From assembly GCF_005121165.3 (NCBI RefSeq), contig NZ_CP034413.3:1860001-1924000 (forward strand): 64,000 nucleotides of DNA, given 5' to 3'. The notes under the pieces are model-generated. The model saw only the letters and a program-made list of their open reading frames with translations. It was not told the origin of the DNA and did not search any database. The position numbers and the translations under genes were made by a program. The stretch comes from Dysosmobacter welbionis. Its GTDB lineage: Bacteria; Bacillota; Clostridia; Oscillospirales; Oscillospiraceae. Shown here piece by piece: positions 24,531-33,433 of this stretch (positions are counted from its first letter, which is position 1; every line of letters starts with the position of its first letter).

Positions 24531-25594
24531 TACCGGTCACCCCCTTTCATCAGAGCTACAAATTGGTCGAACAGGAACGATGTGTCCTTGGGCCCGGTGC
24601 AGGCCTCTGGATGGAACTGGACCGTGAATGCCCGCAGGTCCGGATAGTCGATGCCCTCGCAGGTGCCGTCGTTGGCGTTGATGAAGCGGACCTTCCCCAC
24701 CGGCAGGCTGGTACCGTCCACGGCGTAGCCATGATTCTGGCTGGTGATGTAGGTGCGGACGCCGTCCAGGTCCCGGACGGGCTGATTGACCCCCCGGTGG
24801 CCGTATTTCAGCTTGTAGGTGCCGCCCCCCACCGCCAGGGCCGTCAGCTGGTGGCCCAGGCAGATACCGAACAGGGGCACCTTGCCCAGGAGCTTTTTGA
24901 TCTGCTCAATCTGATAGACGTTCTCTGCCGGATCCCCGGGGCCGTTGGAGAGCATGACGCCGTCAGGCTTGGCCGCCAGCACCTCCTCTGCACTGGTCTG
25001 CGCAGGCAGGACAGTGACGGTGCAGCCGCGCTTTTGCAGCTCCCGGACGATGTTGCGCTTGGCGCCGTAGTCCAGCAGGCTGACCCGGAACCGCTCCTCT
25101 CCCTCCGCCGGGTGGGCGGATGCTGCTCTACAGGTCACCGCCTCCACCACGCCGGTGACGGCATAGGTCTTCACCGCCGTCAGATCCGCCGGAACCTCAT
25201 CACAGATCGCGGCGTTCATGACGCCGTGCTCCCGGATGATCCGGGTCAGCTCCCGGGTGTCCACACCCCAGAGCCCCGGCACGCCCCGGTCCCGCAAAAA
25301 AGCGTCCAGGTCTCCCTGGCAGCGGAAATTGGACGGCTCCTCGCACCACTCCCGCACCACGTAGCCCCGGACGCAACACGCGCCTTCAAAATCCTCCGGA
25401 ATGATCCCATAATTGCCGATCAGAGGATAGGTCTGCATCACGATCTGTCCAGCATAGCTGGGATCCGTCAGTGTCTCCAGATAGCCGCACATGCCGGTGG
25501 TGAACACCAGCTCGCCCACGGCGTCCGCCGGCCCCCCGAACCGGAAGCCCTCAAACACCTGGCCATCCTGTAATACCAGATATCCCTTCTTCAT
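24530..25594 (-). CDS. carA: Carbamoyl-phosphate synthase small chain (glutamine amidotransferase subunit)
   Basis: 354 residues from ATG at 25594, after GGGAGGAC. The N-terminal CPSase small domain (EGFRFGGPADAVGELVFTT) is followed by a class I glutaminase: FGICLGHQL with nucleophile Cys, and later QFHPEACTGPKD with the His-Glu pair. It releases ammonia from glutamine and channels it to CarB, giving carbamoyl phosphate for pyrimidines and arginine. It is translationally coupled to the carB-dapF fusion. Confidence 0.97.
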   Translation of the reverse strand: MKKGYLVLQDGQVFEGFRFGGPADAVGELVFTTGMCGYLETLTDPSYAGQIVMQTYPLIGNYGIIPEDFEGACCVRGYVVREWCEEPSNFRCQGDLDAFLRDRGVPGLWGVDTRELTRIIREHGVMNAAICDEVPADLTAVKTYAVTGVVEAVTCRAASAHPAEGEERFRVSLLDYGAKRNIVRELQKRGCTVTVLPAQTSAEEVLAAKPDGVMLSNGPGDPAENVYQIEQIKKLLGKVPLFGICLGHQLTALAVGGGTYKLKYGHRGVNQPVRDLDGVRTYITSQNHGYAVDGTSLPVGKVRFINANDGTCEGIDYPDLRAFTVQFHPEACTGPKDTSFLFDQFVALMKGGDR

Positions 25595-25643
25595 GTCGTC
25601 CTCCCTCTCCGGCGCATCGACCGGAAAATCCCTATTAGATGTT

Positions 25644-25672
25644 ATTATGCGTTTTTTTTCTGAAGCAGTCAA
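25644..25672 (-). promoter_or_regulatory. Promoter of carA-carB/dapF
   Basis: Minus strand TTGACT (25672-25667), 17-base spacer containing an A-run, CATAAT (25649-25644). The leader is only about 45 bases, so no room for a PyrR-type attenuator. Confidence 0.65.
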
Positions 25673-25774
25673 TCCCCCCGTGCAGTGCGGCACGGTAGAC
25701 TTTTCCAGGGATGAAGGTATTACTTTTTGTGCATTTTCGCAAAGGTCGATCTATTTCCCGCCGCACTGCCTCTC

Positions 25775-25803
25775 TTGCAAAGCAGTAACCAATGGGCTAT
25801 GAT
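25775..25803 (+). promoter_or_regulatory. Promoter upstream of the possible gene at 25863
   Basis: TTGCAA (25775-25780), exact 17-base spacer, TATGAT (25798-25803). It lies 60 bases before an ATG with AAAGGAG, and could also serve the PAS gene further on. Confidence 0.55.
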
Positions 25804-25862
25804 GCAGGAAAAGCGGCTCATCTGCACAGGCGGAAGAACTGCTCCGGCAAAGGAGTGCGCCT

Positions 25863-26282
25863 ATGATCTGTTTGCATGCATTCCGGATGCCCGCCCGGGA
25901 GGACGAAGAGGCATTCTTCTCCGATCCCCGGAACCAGCGGATCTGCTATACCGCCAAAGAGCCCTTTCATGTATTCCGCTGCTGCCATCTGCCGCAGCAC
26001 CCACCTCCCCATTCCCCAAGAGGGCCGGATCATCACCAGCGACGATGTCTTCGGCCACCTGCCGGACATCCGCTGCATCAACGGCGGCATCGACGCCGCC
26101 CCGGCCCCGCCTCTGGACGGCGCTGGACAATGTGCGGGTCTGCCGGGCGTTCTTTCGGAAGCGGGAGGCAGACTTCCGCTCCACCCGAAAACGCGCCGCA
26201 GTCGGGCCGCAAGGTATTTTGGACTGCCGGACAAAGAAATTTCTTCTGGCGCCGTTGTCATGCGGTGGCCCGCCATTTATAA
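25863..26282 (+). pseudogene. Possible small gene whose coding frame appears broken
   Basis: A good ribosome site (AAAGGAG, eight bases) and promoter precede ATG 25863, and the first 40 residues (MICLHAFRMPAREDEEAFF, ICYTAKEPFHVF) look coding. The frame then becomes His/Pro/Arg-rich and implausible, while coding-like text continues in a second frame (GRIITSDDVFGHLPDIRC, about 26026-26080) and then a third (LDNVRVCRAFFRKREADF, about 26118-26175). This is what one would expect of a small gene with two indels, decayed or mis-sequenced. No family is recognised. It sits just ahead of the multi-PAS gene and may belong to the same transcript. Confidence 0.35.
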
Positions 26283-26316
26283 TAAAGGCAGCAAAATCAG
26301 GGAGGAGGCGCATCCT

Positions 26317-28620
26317 GTGGCAAAGCATCTGGACAAGTTTACCCAGCCCTTCCGGGACAGCCCCATCCCCTTCGCCCTGGCGGAGATACTGACCAACGGC
26401 AGCGGGGAGATGGTGGATCTGGTGTGCCGCTTTTTGAATCCTGCCGCGGCGGCGCTTCTGGGGCTCTCCCCGGAGGAGGTGCAGGGCCGCCGCCTGTCCC
26501 AGCTCGGGTCAGAGCGGGCGCTGGAGCAGCTGGCGCCCATGCAGGCCGTAGCTTTTTCCGGCTCCTCCGCCTCCTTCCCCTATGTGACCGCCGGGGGCCA
26601 AACCCTCACCGTTACCTGCTATCAGGTGATGTACGGCACGGTGGCCTGCCTGCTGGATCCCCGGTCGGGGGCCGGAGCCCAGAGCGGCGCGTTGCCGGAG
26701 CTCCTGCCCGGCGCGGATCTGGAGCTGAACCGGGAGGGACTGCGGTGCCTTGCCTGCAGCCGGCAGCTGTGCCAGCTGACCCAGTGGTCCCGGCGGGCGC
26801 TGCTGGACCGGGGCGGCAGGGCCTTTTCCGCTCTGGTGGCTCCGGCGGACTGGCCGGCGCTGCTCCAGAAACTGCTGGACGCGGCGCGGGAGAAACGGGG
26901 CGTGGATCACGACTTCCGCCTGCTGCGGCGGGACGGTGGGGCAGTCTGGGTGAATCTCCGGGCGGAAATCCTGTCGACCCGCCAGGGGGCCACGGTCTTC
27001 CGCGGCGTCTTTCTGGATATCGACCGCCTCCGGCGGGAGGGGCAGGACCTGCAGGCGGCCCTTTCCCGGCGGGAGACGGCTCTGCGGGATGCGGAGACGC
27101 TGCTGGACCGGATGCCGGTAGGTCTCTGCCTGCTGCGCCGCCGACCTGACGGTGGCGTGGAGCTGCTGCGGGCCAATCAGGTTCTCTCCCGGCTGCTGGG
27201 CCTCTCGCCCGCAGCTCTGGCCCGCCGTCTGGCGGAAGACCCGGGCAGCGGCCTGCCGACGGGCGAGCGGGAGGAACTGCTGGCCGCAGCTGTTCGGTCC
27301 CGGGAGTGCGGCCTGCCCCTGCGCCGGGCCTGTCGGGTCTGCCTGGGCGGCGGGCGGGAACTCTGCCTCTCTCTCCACATGTCCTGGGTGGAACAGCCGG
27401 ACGGCTCCTGGCTGGCATACATCGCCTGTGCCGATATCTCCCAAGAGGCCGCGGCCCAGGCCGAGCATCAGATCCGCTCCCGGATGTACGACCTGCTGTT
27501 AGAGCACACCTCCCTCCTGACACTGGACTATGACCCCGCCCGGGACCTGGCCCAGATCCAGCGGCACAGCACCAGCGGCCGCAGGACCTCCCGCACCGTC
27601 TCCGGCTATCTGAAGAGCCTGCTCACCGCGTCCTACCTCCACCCGGAGGACCGGCGGCGGCTGGCAGGCGCGGTCCGTCGGGCCATCACGCATCCCGGGA
27701 CGGTCTCCTGCACCTATCGGGCGGATTATGAGGACACCGGCTGGCGACGCTATCAGGTGTCGTGGATGAGCCTATTCGATGAAGCCGGAAATGTGTACCG
27801 TCTGCTGGGCAAAGCGGAAGATGTGACTGGCCGCCGGGCGGCTGCGGAACACTTCCGGCAGTTGGCCGCCCGGCACCGCCGGCAGGCCAGGGCCTGTCTG
27901 GCCTCCGCCCGGCTGGATCTGACCGCCGGACAGACATTGGACGCCAAGGCCGCGTCCCGGCACCTGCTGCGCACGCTGTTCGACCGTACCGCAGGCGCCT
28001 GCCTCCAGCAGATGGCCTCTGCCCTGCCGGAGGCAGAGGAGCGGGCGCGGTTCCAGGCTCTCTTCTCTCCGGATGCTCTGTCGGATGCCTTTGCAGAAGG
28101 CGTGTTCCAATTCTCCATGGACCACTGGATCTCTACCGGAAAGGGCGGCCCGTCCTGGGTCCGGATAGAAGCAGAGATGGCGGAAAACCCGGACACGCTG
28201 CATCTGGAAGTCTTTTTCCAGCTGTGGGACCGGAGCTTCCGCAGGCTGCAAAGCACTCTGTTGGATACCCTGACCAGGCAGGATTACGAGCTGGTCCTGA
28301 CAGCGGACGCCCGCTCCGGTGCCTGCCGTGCCTATGGACCGTCCGCAGGCCGTCTGCCGGAGAACGCCACCTGCCGGTCCCTGGCCGCCTGGTATTTCCA
28401 GCAGCTGCCGCCCTCCCACCAGCGGACCGCCCTGCGGAAAGCCCTCTCCCTGGAGGCTGTCTTGTCCCAGCTGGAGGCAGTTCCCTCTGTGGAGCTGGTC
28501 CTCCCGGCCCCGGAAGGAGCGCCTTACCATCTGCGGTGTTCCCCGCTGGAGGGGATGCCCGGCGTGCTGCTGGTGACTTGCCGCCGCCTTCCGGCCGGCA
28601 CGCCGTCCCCCGCCCCATAA
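26317..28620 (+). CDS. Multi-PAS-domain protein without a recognisable output domain
   Basis: 767 residues from GTG at 26317, preceded by GGGAGGAGG; an in-frame extension upstream to 25876 lacks coding character. At least three PAS-like modules are visible: about 25-110 (FLNPAAAALLGLSPEEVQG), about 150-235 (FSALVAPADW...FRLLRRDGGAVWVNLRAEI...FLDID, a classic PAS/PAC), and about 265-380 (MPVGLCLLRRRPDG...ANQVLSRLLGLS). A further PAS/PAC occurs at about 395-510 (YLHPEDRRRL...VYRLLGKAEDVTGRR). No GGDEF, EAL, histidine kinase or DNA-binding motif was found in the last 250 residues. No signal peptide or transmembrane helix, so probably a cytoplasmic ligand sensor with unknown partner. Confidence 0.8.
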   Translation: MAKHLDKFTQPFRDSPIPFALAEILTNGSGEMVDLVCRFLNPAAAALLGLSPEEVQGRRLSQLGSERALEQLAPMQAVAFSGSSASFPYVTAGGQTLTVTCYQVMYGTVACLLDPRSGAGAQSGALPELLPGADLELNREGLRCLACSRQLCQLTQWSRRALLDRGGRAFSALVAPADWPALLQKLLDAAREKRGVDHDFRLLRRDGGAVWVNLRAEILSTRQGATVFRGVFLDIDRLRREGQDLQAALSRRETALRDAETLLDRMPVGLCLLRRRPDGGVELLRANQVLSRLLGLSPAALARRLAEDPGSGLPTGEREELLAAAVRSRECGLPLRRACRVCLGGGRELCLSLHMSWVEQPDGSWLAYIACADISQEAAAQAEHQIRSRMYDLLLEHTSLLTLDYDPARDLAQIQRHSTSGRRTSRTVSGYLKSLLTASYLHPEDRRRLAGAVRRAITHPGTVSCTYRADYEDTGWRRYQVSWMSLFDEAGNVYRLLGKAEDVTGRRAAAEHFRQLAARHRRQARACLASARLDLTAGQTLDAKAASRHLLRTLFDRTAGACLQQMASALPEAEERARFQALFSPDALSDAFAEGVFQFSMDHWISTGKGGPSWVRIEAEMAENPDTLHLEVFFQLWDRSFRRLQSTLLDTLTRQDYELVLTADARSGACRAYGPSAGRLPENATCRSLAAWYFQQLPPSHQRTALRKALSLEAVLSQLEAVPSVELVLPAPEGAPYHLRCSPLEGMPGVLLVTCRRLPAGTPSPAP

Positions 28621-28626
28621 ACGCAG

Positions 28627-28662
28627 AAGACCCGCCGCAGGCTATCGCCCGCGGCGGGTCTT
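28627..28662 (+). terminator. Hairpin after the PAS gene
   Basis: Perfect 12-bp stem AAGACCCGCCGC / GCGGCGGGTCTT with a 12-base loop, seven bases after the stop. No T-run; it overlaps the far end of the lepA tail copy. Confidence 0.55.
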
Positions 28663-28676
28663 CCATGCACGACGCA

Positions 28677-28747
28677 GCTTGAGCACTGCCAGAAATACCT
28701 CCGTCGGGATCTGCACACTTCCCAGGGAGTACATCTTCTCTTTGCCA
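28677..28747 (-). repeat. Diverged duplicate of the lepA 3' end
   Basis: These roughly 70 bases match the last roughly 70 coding bases of lepA (28901-28971) in the same orientation, about 86% identical by eye, offset 224 bp. The copy still encodes [21 protein letters not shown] against [21 protein letters not shown] in lepA. It lies inside a 47-codon open frame (28642-28785, starting MRGPRRTGG). Between lepA and the copy are four stem-loops (28793-28819, 28824-28840, 28847-28862, 28863-28879). Confidence 0.85.
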
Positions 28748-28792
28748 TACCCCACAGGACCTCCGGTTCTACGGGGACCCCTCATCCAATCA

Positions 28793-28879
28793 GAGCGGGC
28801 AGGCTGAGCCTGCCCGCTCCAAGGGTTTCCTTCCGAAACCGCTTGACGCCGCTCCCGCGGCGCCGGGCCGCTGGCCCGG
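28793..28879 (-). repeat. Four consecutive stem-loops after lepA
   Basis: In minus-strand order: CCGGGCC/GGCCCGG (7 bp), CGCCGC/GCGGCG (6 bp), GGTTTC/GAAACC (6 bp, 5-base loop) and GAGCGGGCAGGC/GCCTGCCCGCTC (12 bp, 3-base loop). The last three have counterparts of the same order and size after hfq (38622-38702). One or more may end lepA transcription. Confidence 0.75.
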
Positions 28880-28889
28880 GAAGGAGGGC

Positions 28890-30694
28890 TTACTCGTCCA
28901 GCTTGAGCACTGCGAGAAATGCCTCCGTCGGGATCTGCACGCTTCCCAGGGAGCGCATCTTTTTCTTGCCCTCCTTCTGCTTTTCCAGCAGCTTCTTCTT
29001 GCGGCTGATGTCGCCGCCGTAGCACTTGGCCAGCACATCCTTCCGCATGGCCTTGACGGTCTCCCGGGCGATGACCCGGCCGCCAATGGCCGCCTGGACC
29101 GGCACCTCGAACAGCTGCCGGGGGATGTTCTCCTTCAGCTTCTCGCACAGCCGGCGGGCCCGGGGATACGCCTTGTCTCTGTGGGCGATGAAGCTCAGGG
29201 CATCCACCGTATCGCCGTTGAGTTTCATGTCCACCTTCACCAGCTCGCTGGACCGGTAGCCGGAGAGCTCATAATCCAGAGAGGCGTAGCCCTTGGTGTT
29301 GGCCTTCAGCGCATCGAAGAAGTCGTAGATGATCTCGTTCAGCGGCATCTGGTAGTGGAGCTCCACCAGATTGGTGTCCAGGTACTGCATGTCCTTGAAC
29401 TCCCCCCGCCGGTCCTGGCACATGGGCATGATGTTGCCCACGAACTCGTTGGGAGCGATGATGTTCACCTTGACATAGGGCTCCTCCGCGTGCTCGATCA
29501 CCGCCGGGTCCGGGTAGTTGTGGGGATTGTCCACCGTGACCATGGTACCGTCGGTCTTGTACACGTGGTAGATGACGGAGGGCAGGGTGGTCACCAGATC
29601 CAGGTCGAACTCCCGCTCCAGCCGCTCCTGGATCACCTCCATGTGGAGCATGCCCAAAAAGCCGCACCGGAAGCCGAAGCCCAGGGCTACGGAGCTCTCC
29701 GGCTCAAAGCTCAACGAGGCGTCGTTCAGCTGGAGCTTTTCCAGCGCGTCCCGCAAGTCCGGATACTTGGAGCCGTCCTCCGTGTAGATACCGCAGTAGA
29801 CCATGGGCTGCACGGGCCGGTAGCCGGGCAGGGCCTCGGCCGTGGGGCTGGCGGCATCTGTGACGGTGTCGCCCACACGGGTGTCCTTCACGTTCTTGAT
29901 GGAGGCGGTGAAGTAGCCCACCTCGCCGGCCCGGAGGCTGTCGCAGGACTCCATGCCCAGGGGCAGCAGATGGCCGCATTCGATGACCTGATAAGTGGCT
30001 CCCGAGGCCATCATCTTCACCTGCTGGCCCGTGCGGAGGGTCCCCTCCATGATGCGGAAGTAGACGATGACGCCCCGATACGAGTCATACTGACTGTCGA
30101 AGATCAGCGCCTTCAGAGGCGCATTCGGGTCCCCCTTGGGGGCGGCACGTTCTTTACGATATCCTCCAGCACCGCCTCGATGTTGGTGCCCATCTTAGCG
30201 GAGATTTCCGGCGCGTCCATGGCCGGCAGGCCGATGATGTCCTCCACCTCCTGCTTGGCCTTGGCGGGGTCCGCCGCCGGCAGGTCGATCTTGTTGAACA
30301 CAGGCAGAATCTCCAGGTCGTGCTCCATGGCCAGATATGTGTTGGCCAGAGTCTGGGCCTCCACGCCCTGGGTGGAGTCCACCACCAGCACGGCGCCCTC
30401 GCAGGCGGCCAGAGAGCGGGACACCTCGTAGTTGAAGTCCACGTGGCCCGGGGTGTCGATCAGATTCAGTTCATAGTCCTCCCCGTCCTGGGCATGGTAG
30501 GTCAGCCGCACGGCCCGGGCCTTGATGGTGATGCCCCGCTCCCGCTCCAGGTCCATGTTGTCTAGCAGCTGGCTCTCCATCTCCCGGGCGGAGACGGCGT
30601 TGCACTTCTCCAGCAGCCGGTCCGCCAGCGTGGACTTGCCGTGGTCGATATGGGCAATGATGCTGAAATTTCGGATGTTGCTCTGTTTTGTCAT
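28890..30694 (-). CDS. lepA: Elongation factor 4 (LepA), reading frame broken once
   Basis: Start ATG 30694 ([15 protein letters not shown]) follows GGAGGA. The G-domain is complete: [20 protein letters not shown] and NKID. The frame breaks at the run 30138-30142. Inserting one base there turns ...KNVPPP into [19 protein letters not shown], the exact LepA continuation, and the rest (domains III-V and the LepA C-terminal domain ending [11 protein letters not shown]) reads to 28890. The restored protein is about 601 residues, the standard length. LepA back-translocates stalled ribosomes and is near-universal, so a homopolymer consensus error is more likely than true loss. Confidence 0.93.
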
Positions 30695-30781
30695 ATTCGG
30701 ATATTCCTCCATCGGCCGGTCCACGCAAGGCCCGCATCAAGGGCCCGGCGCGCATCGCCGTTCTTTCAATCGGAATGGGGG

Positions 30782-30809
30782 CCCCATAAAATCCGAGATT
30801 CTATGGGGT
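30782..30809. other. Stem-loop in the lepA upstream gap
   Basis: CCCCATA / TATGGGG (7 bp) around a 13-base loop in the 211-base gap 30695-30905. No clear promoter boxes or gene were seen in this gap. Confidence 0.4.
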
Positions 30810-30905
30810 GGTGAGGCGCAAGGGAGCGGATGCGGCCTTCGCCGCCGGACGGCTCTGCTCCGCCTGGGAGTCTCCTGTCACAGGGTTCCTCCCCGGGCCG
30901 CCGCT

Positions 30906-31991
30906 TTATGGGGCCGCGGCATGTTCTGCGTTCCACTGAATCCAGAATCGCTCGTCCCAGAACTGGTCATAGTCATAGTGTACCACAAATTCCCGCCAGT
31001 TGGCGAGGGTCTCCTCCAGATTTTCCTCTGTCAGGCGGCCCTCCTCCCTTTGAAGCATGGCGAGAATCTCCCGGCAGACGCCGCCGGAGTGGTGGATATA
31101 GTCGCAGTAGTTGTCCAGATTCGTGACGATCTCCGGGTCCATGAGATAGCCGTAGAACTTCACATTGTCATACTGCAGCAGCGTCTGCCCTGCCTGGCGG
31201 ATGGCCGCAAACACCGCCTCCGTCCTCCCCTCCCGAATGACCTTGTCCCAGAAGAGGATGCTGTACGGGGGCAGGAAGAAATCGAATTCCGTGTCCGGAT
31301 GCTCTGTGACCCACCGTTCCGCCACCGCCAGATTGGCGGCCACATCGTCCCGATAGGCATCTGCGGGCAGCTCCTCCGCCGCAATCTCCGGCCGGTCATA
31401 GTTCTCCAGGGCGGAGATATGGTTCCACCACTCATTCCGGTCCCAGGTGAATCCCTCGTCGATGGTGTCGCCCTCTCCCCAGTGGTTGGAGAGCAGGGTG
31501 TAGGCGCTGTAATACAGCGTATCCTTGTTCAGCAGATATTGGATGTCATCCAGCGGATTGGCGTTGTAGAGATAGTCCGGCATGGCCGCAGTCACACCGC
31601 TCTCATCCCGGATCAGGGTGTTCACATCCAGGCCGAAGATCACCCGCTCCGGCTCCTGGGTCCGAAAGAGGACGTTCATCACCTGGTCGAACTCGCTGTA
31701 ATACCCGTCCGGGATGGTGAGCCGCACCGCGGAGGTGCCGAAGGTCTCCTGAATCCAGCTGGAGCGGTAGTTGGCCGCCATGGAGGTGCCCACCAGCACG
31801 GTGTCCGCCTCCACATTCTTCGCCAGGCCCGCCATCTGGTACCGCTCATTGAACAGCACCGGCTGCCACTTGTCCGGCACCCGATAATACAGGCAGGGAT
31901 CCACCACGTACACAACGGCTCCGCAGACCGCCAGCAGCACCAGAATACACGCCAGAAGGCCGCAGACCCAGCGTCGATATGCTTGCTTCAT
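30906..31991 (-). CDS. SGNH-hydrolase-like (AlgJ/AlgX/DltD-type) partner of the MBOAT acyltransferase
   Basis: 361 residues from ATG at 31991, after GAGGAGGG. One N-terminal signal anchor (GLLACILVLLAVCGAVVYVV, about residues 10-30) places the rest outside the membrane. LVGTSMAANY at about 67-76 resembles SGNH block I with the nucleophile Ser in GTS; the C-terminal DYIHHSG (about 313) resembles the catalytic Asp-x-x-His block. It begins 10 bases after the MBOAT gene stop. Such pairs move acyl groups across the membrane and transfer them to extracellular polymers, so the likely role is O-acylation of a wall or capsule polysaccharide. Confidence 0.82.
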   Translation of the reverse strand: MKQAYRRWVCGLLACILVLLAVCGAVVYVVDPCLYYRVPDKWQPVLFNERYQMAGLAKNVEADTVLVGTSMAANYRSSWIQETFGTSAVRLTIPDGYYSEFDQVMNVLFRTQEPERVIFGLDVNTLIRDESGVTAAMPDYLYNANPLDDIQYLLNKDTLYYSAYTLLSNHWGEGDTIDEGFTWDRNEWWNHISALENYDRPEIAAEELPADAYRDDVAANLAVAERWVTEHPDTEFDFFLPPYSILFWDKVIREGRTEAVFAAIRQAGQTLLQYDNVKFYGYLMDPEIVTNLDNYCDYIHHSGGVCREILAMLQREEGRLTEENLEETLANWREFVVHYDYDQFWDERFWIQWNAEHAAAP

Positions 31992-32001
31992 ACGGCCCTC
32001 C

Positions 32002-33433
32002 TCAGAAGTTGGAATAGATGAAGGTGGTGACGCCGGTAAAGGACAGCACACACCAAAGCGTCAGCACTGTGAGGGCCGCGCCCCGCCAGAGCGTAGGCCG
32101 GAAGTCCTCCATCCGACGGATGGTGTTCCGGGGCCAGAGGACGGCAACCATCCCCGCCCCATACAGCAGCACCACCCGCAGGATGTTTTTCCAGGGCGTG
32201 AAGGCGGGAATCAGCATCTGCACCGCGCTGGTCTCCTCGGCGAAAAGGCCCTCCAGCAGCCAGGCCGCCGGTTTTGCAAAGCCGCCGGTGACGGCCCGGC
32301 CCAGCAGCTCCAGGGCCCCGGTACAGTCCGGTGCCCGGAAGAACACCCAGGCGATGTTGACAAAGAGAAAGGTCAGCCCCCACCGGAGGACAAAGGGCAG
32401 CCGGTCCCGGCCCCTGCCCCAAACCCGTTCCACCACCTGGGCCAGGCCGTGGAGGGCGCCCCACACCAGGAAGGTCCACCCGGCCCCGTGCCAGAAGCCG
32501 CTGACCAGGAAGACGATGAGAATATTGCAATACGTCCGGATCGCGCCCCGGCGGCTGCCGCCCAGGGGGAAATACAGGCACTCCCGCAGGAAGGTGGTGA
32601 GCGTGATGTGCCACCGCTTCCAGAATTCCGTCACAGAGGCGCTGCGATACGGGGAGTCAAAGTTCATCGGCAGGCGGAGCCCGAAGAGCCGGGCCACACC
32701 GGCTGCGATGTCGCAGTAGCCGGAGAAGTCAAAGTACAGCTGGAGCGTATACCCCAAAATCACCAGCCAGGCCGCCGGAGCGCTGAGCTCTTCCAGATGT
32801 ACCCAGCCGTTGTTCACCACAGTGCCGAAGGCGTCCGCCAGCAGCACCTTTTTGATGGTGCCACAACAGATGGCGTAGATACCCGCCGCGGCGTCGGACC
32901 AGTCCGGATGGAGGAATCCCTTTTCCCGCAGCTGGGGGAAAAAGATTCCGGGCCGCAGGATGGGGCCGGAGGTAACGGTGGGGAAAAACAGCCCGTAGAG
33001 CAGAAGGGAATCCCCCGGCGCGGGGACATATTCCCCGGTATAGACCTCCTTCAGCAACCACAGCTGCTGGAAGGTGAAAAAGCTCAGCCCCAGCGGAGCC
33101 CAGCCCACCTCCACCGCGCCGCCGGTGAGGAACTCCGTATACTTGAATCCCACCAGTATGGCGATGTGATAGACGCAGGCAAGAACCATTGTCCGGCGGC
33201 GGCCGCCGGACCGGGCCATCCGGCGGATAGCCCATGCTGTCACGCAGATGCCTGCCAGCAGGCAGGCAATGCCCCCAGCACCACCGTCCATCCTCCGGGG
33301 CCCAGAAGGCAGAATACCGCGGAGGCCGCCGCCAGCATCGCCGCACCCGCTCGGGGCTGCGCCGCCCCGCTGTCAGGCACACCGCCAGCGCTGCGGCCAG
33401 AAAGCCGAAAAAGGCCAGAGACTGAAAGCTCAT
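32002..33433 (-). CDS. MBOAT-family O-acyltransferase (DltB/AlgI-like), frame broken twice
   Basis: Start ATG 33433 overlaps the XRE stop (ATGA). The N-terminus MSFQSLAFFGFLAAALAV, a middle segment MLAAASAVFCLLGPGG and the remainder from GGIACLLAGICVTAW lie in three successive frames. One base added near 33338-33345 and one in the five-C run 33272-33276 restores a single protein of about 477 residues. The rest carries family hallmarks: YTLQLYFDFSGYCDIA, EFWKRWHITLTTFLRECLYF and the catalytic-His segment SGFWHGAGWTF, with about ten helices. It transfers acyl groups through the membrane to an extracellular acceptor with its SGNH partner downstream. Confidence 0.88.

Noticed and set aside
20490-24647. 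Very long open frame on the plus strand opposite carB-dapF
   Set aside because: It mirrors the codon periodicity of a GC-rich minus-strand gene and is rich in Leu/Gly/His/Val runs; no family match, no ribosome site. Similar antisense frames opposite ppdK, mutS, mutL and ricT were rejected for the same reason.
25595-25643. PyrR attenuator before carA
   Set aside because: The leader is about 45 bases, too short for the antiterminator and terminator pair.
25876-26316. Longer N-terminus for the PAS protein
   Set aside because: The in-frame extension has low coding quality, while GTG 26317 has GGGAGGAGG and leads directly into a PAS-like sequence.
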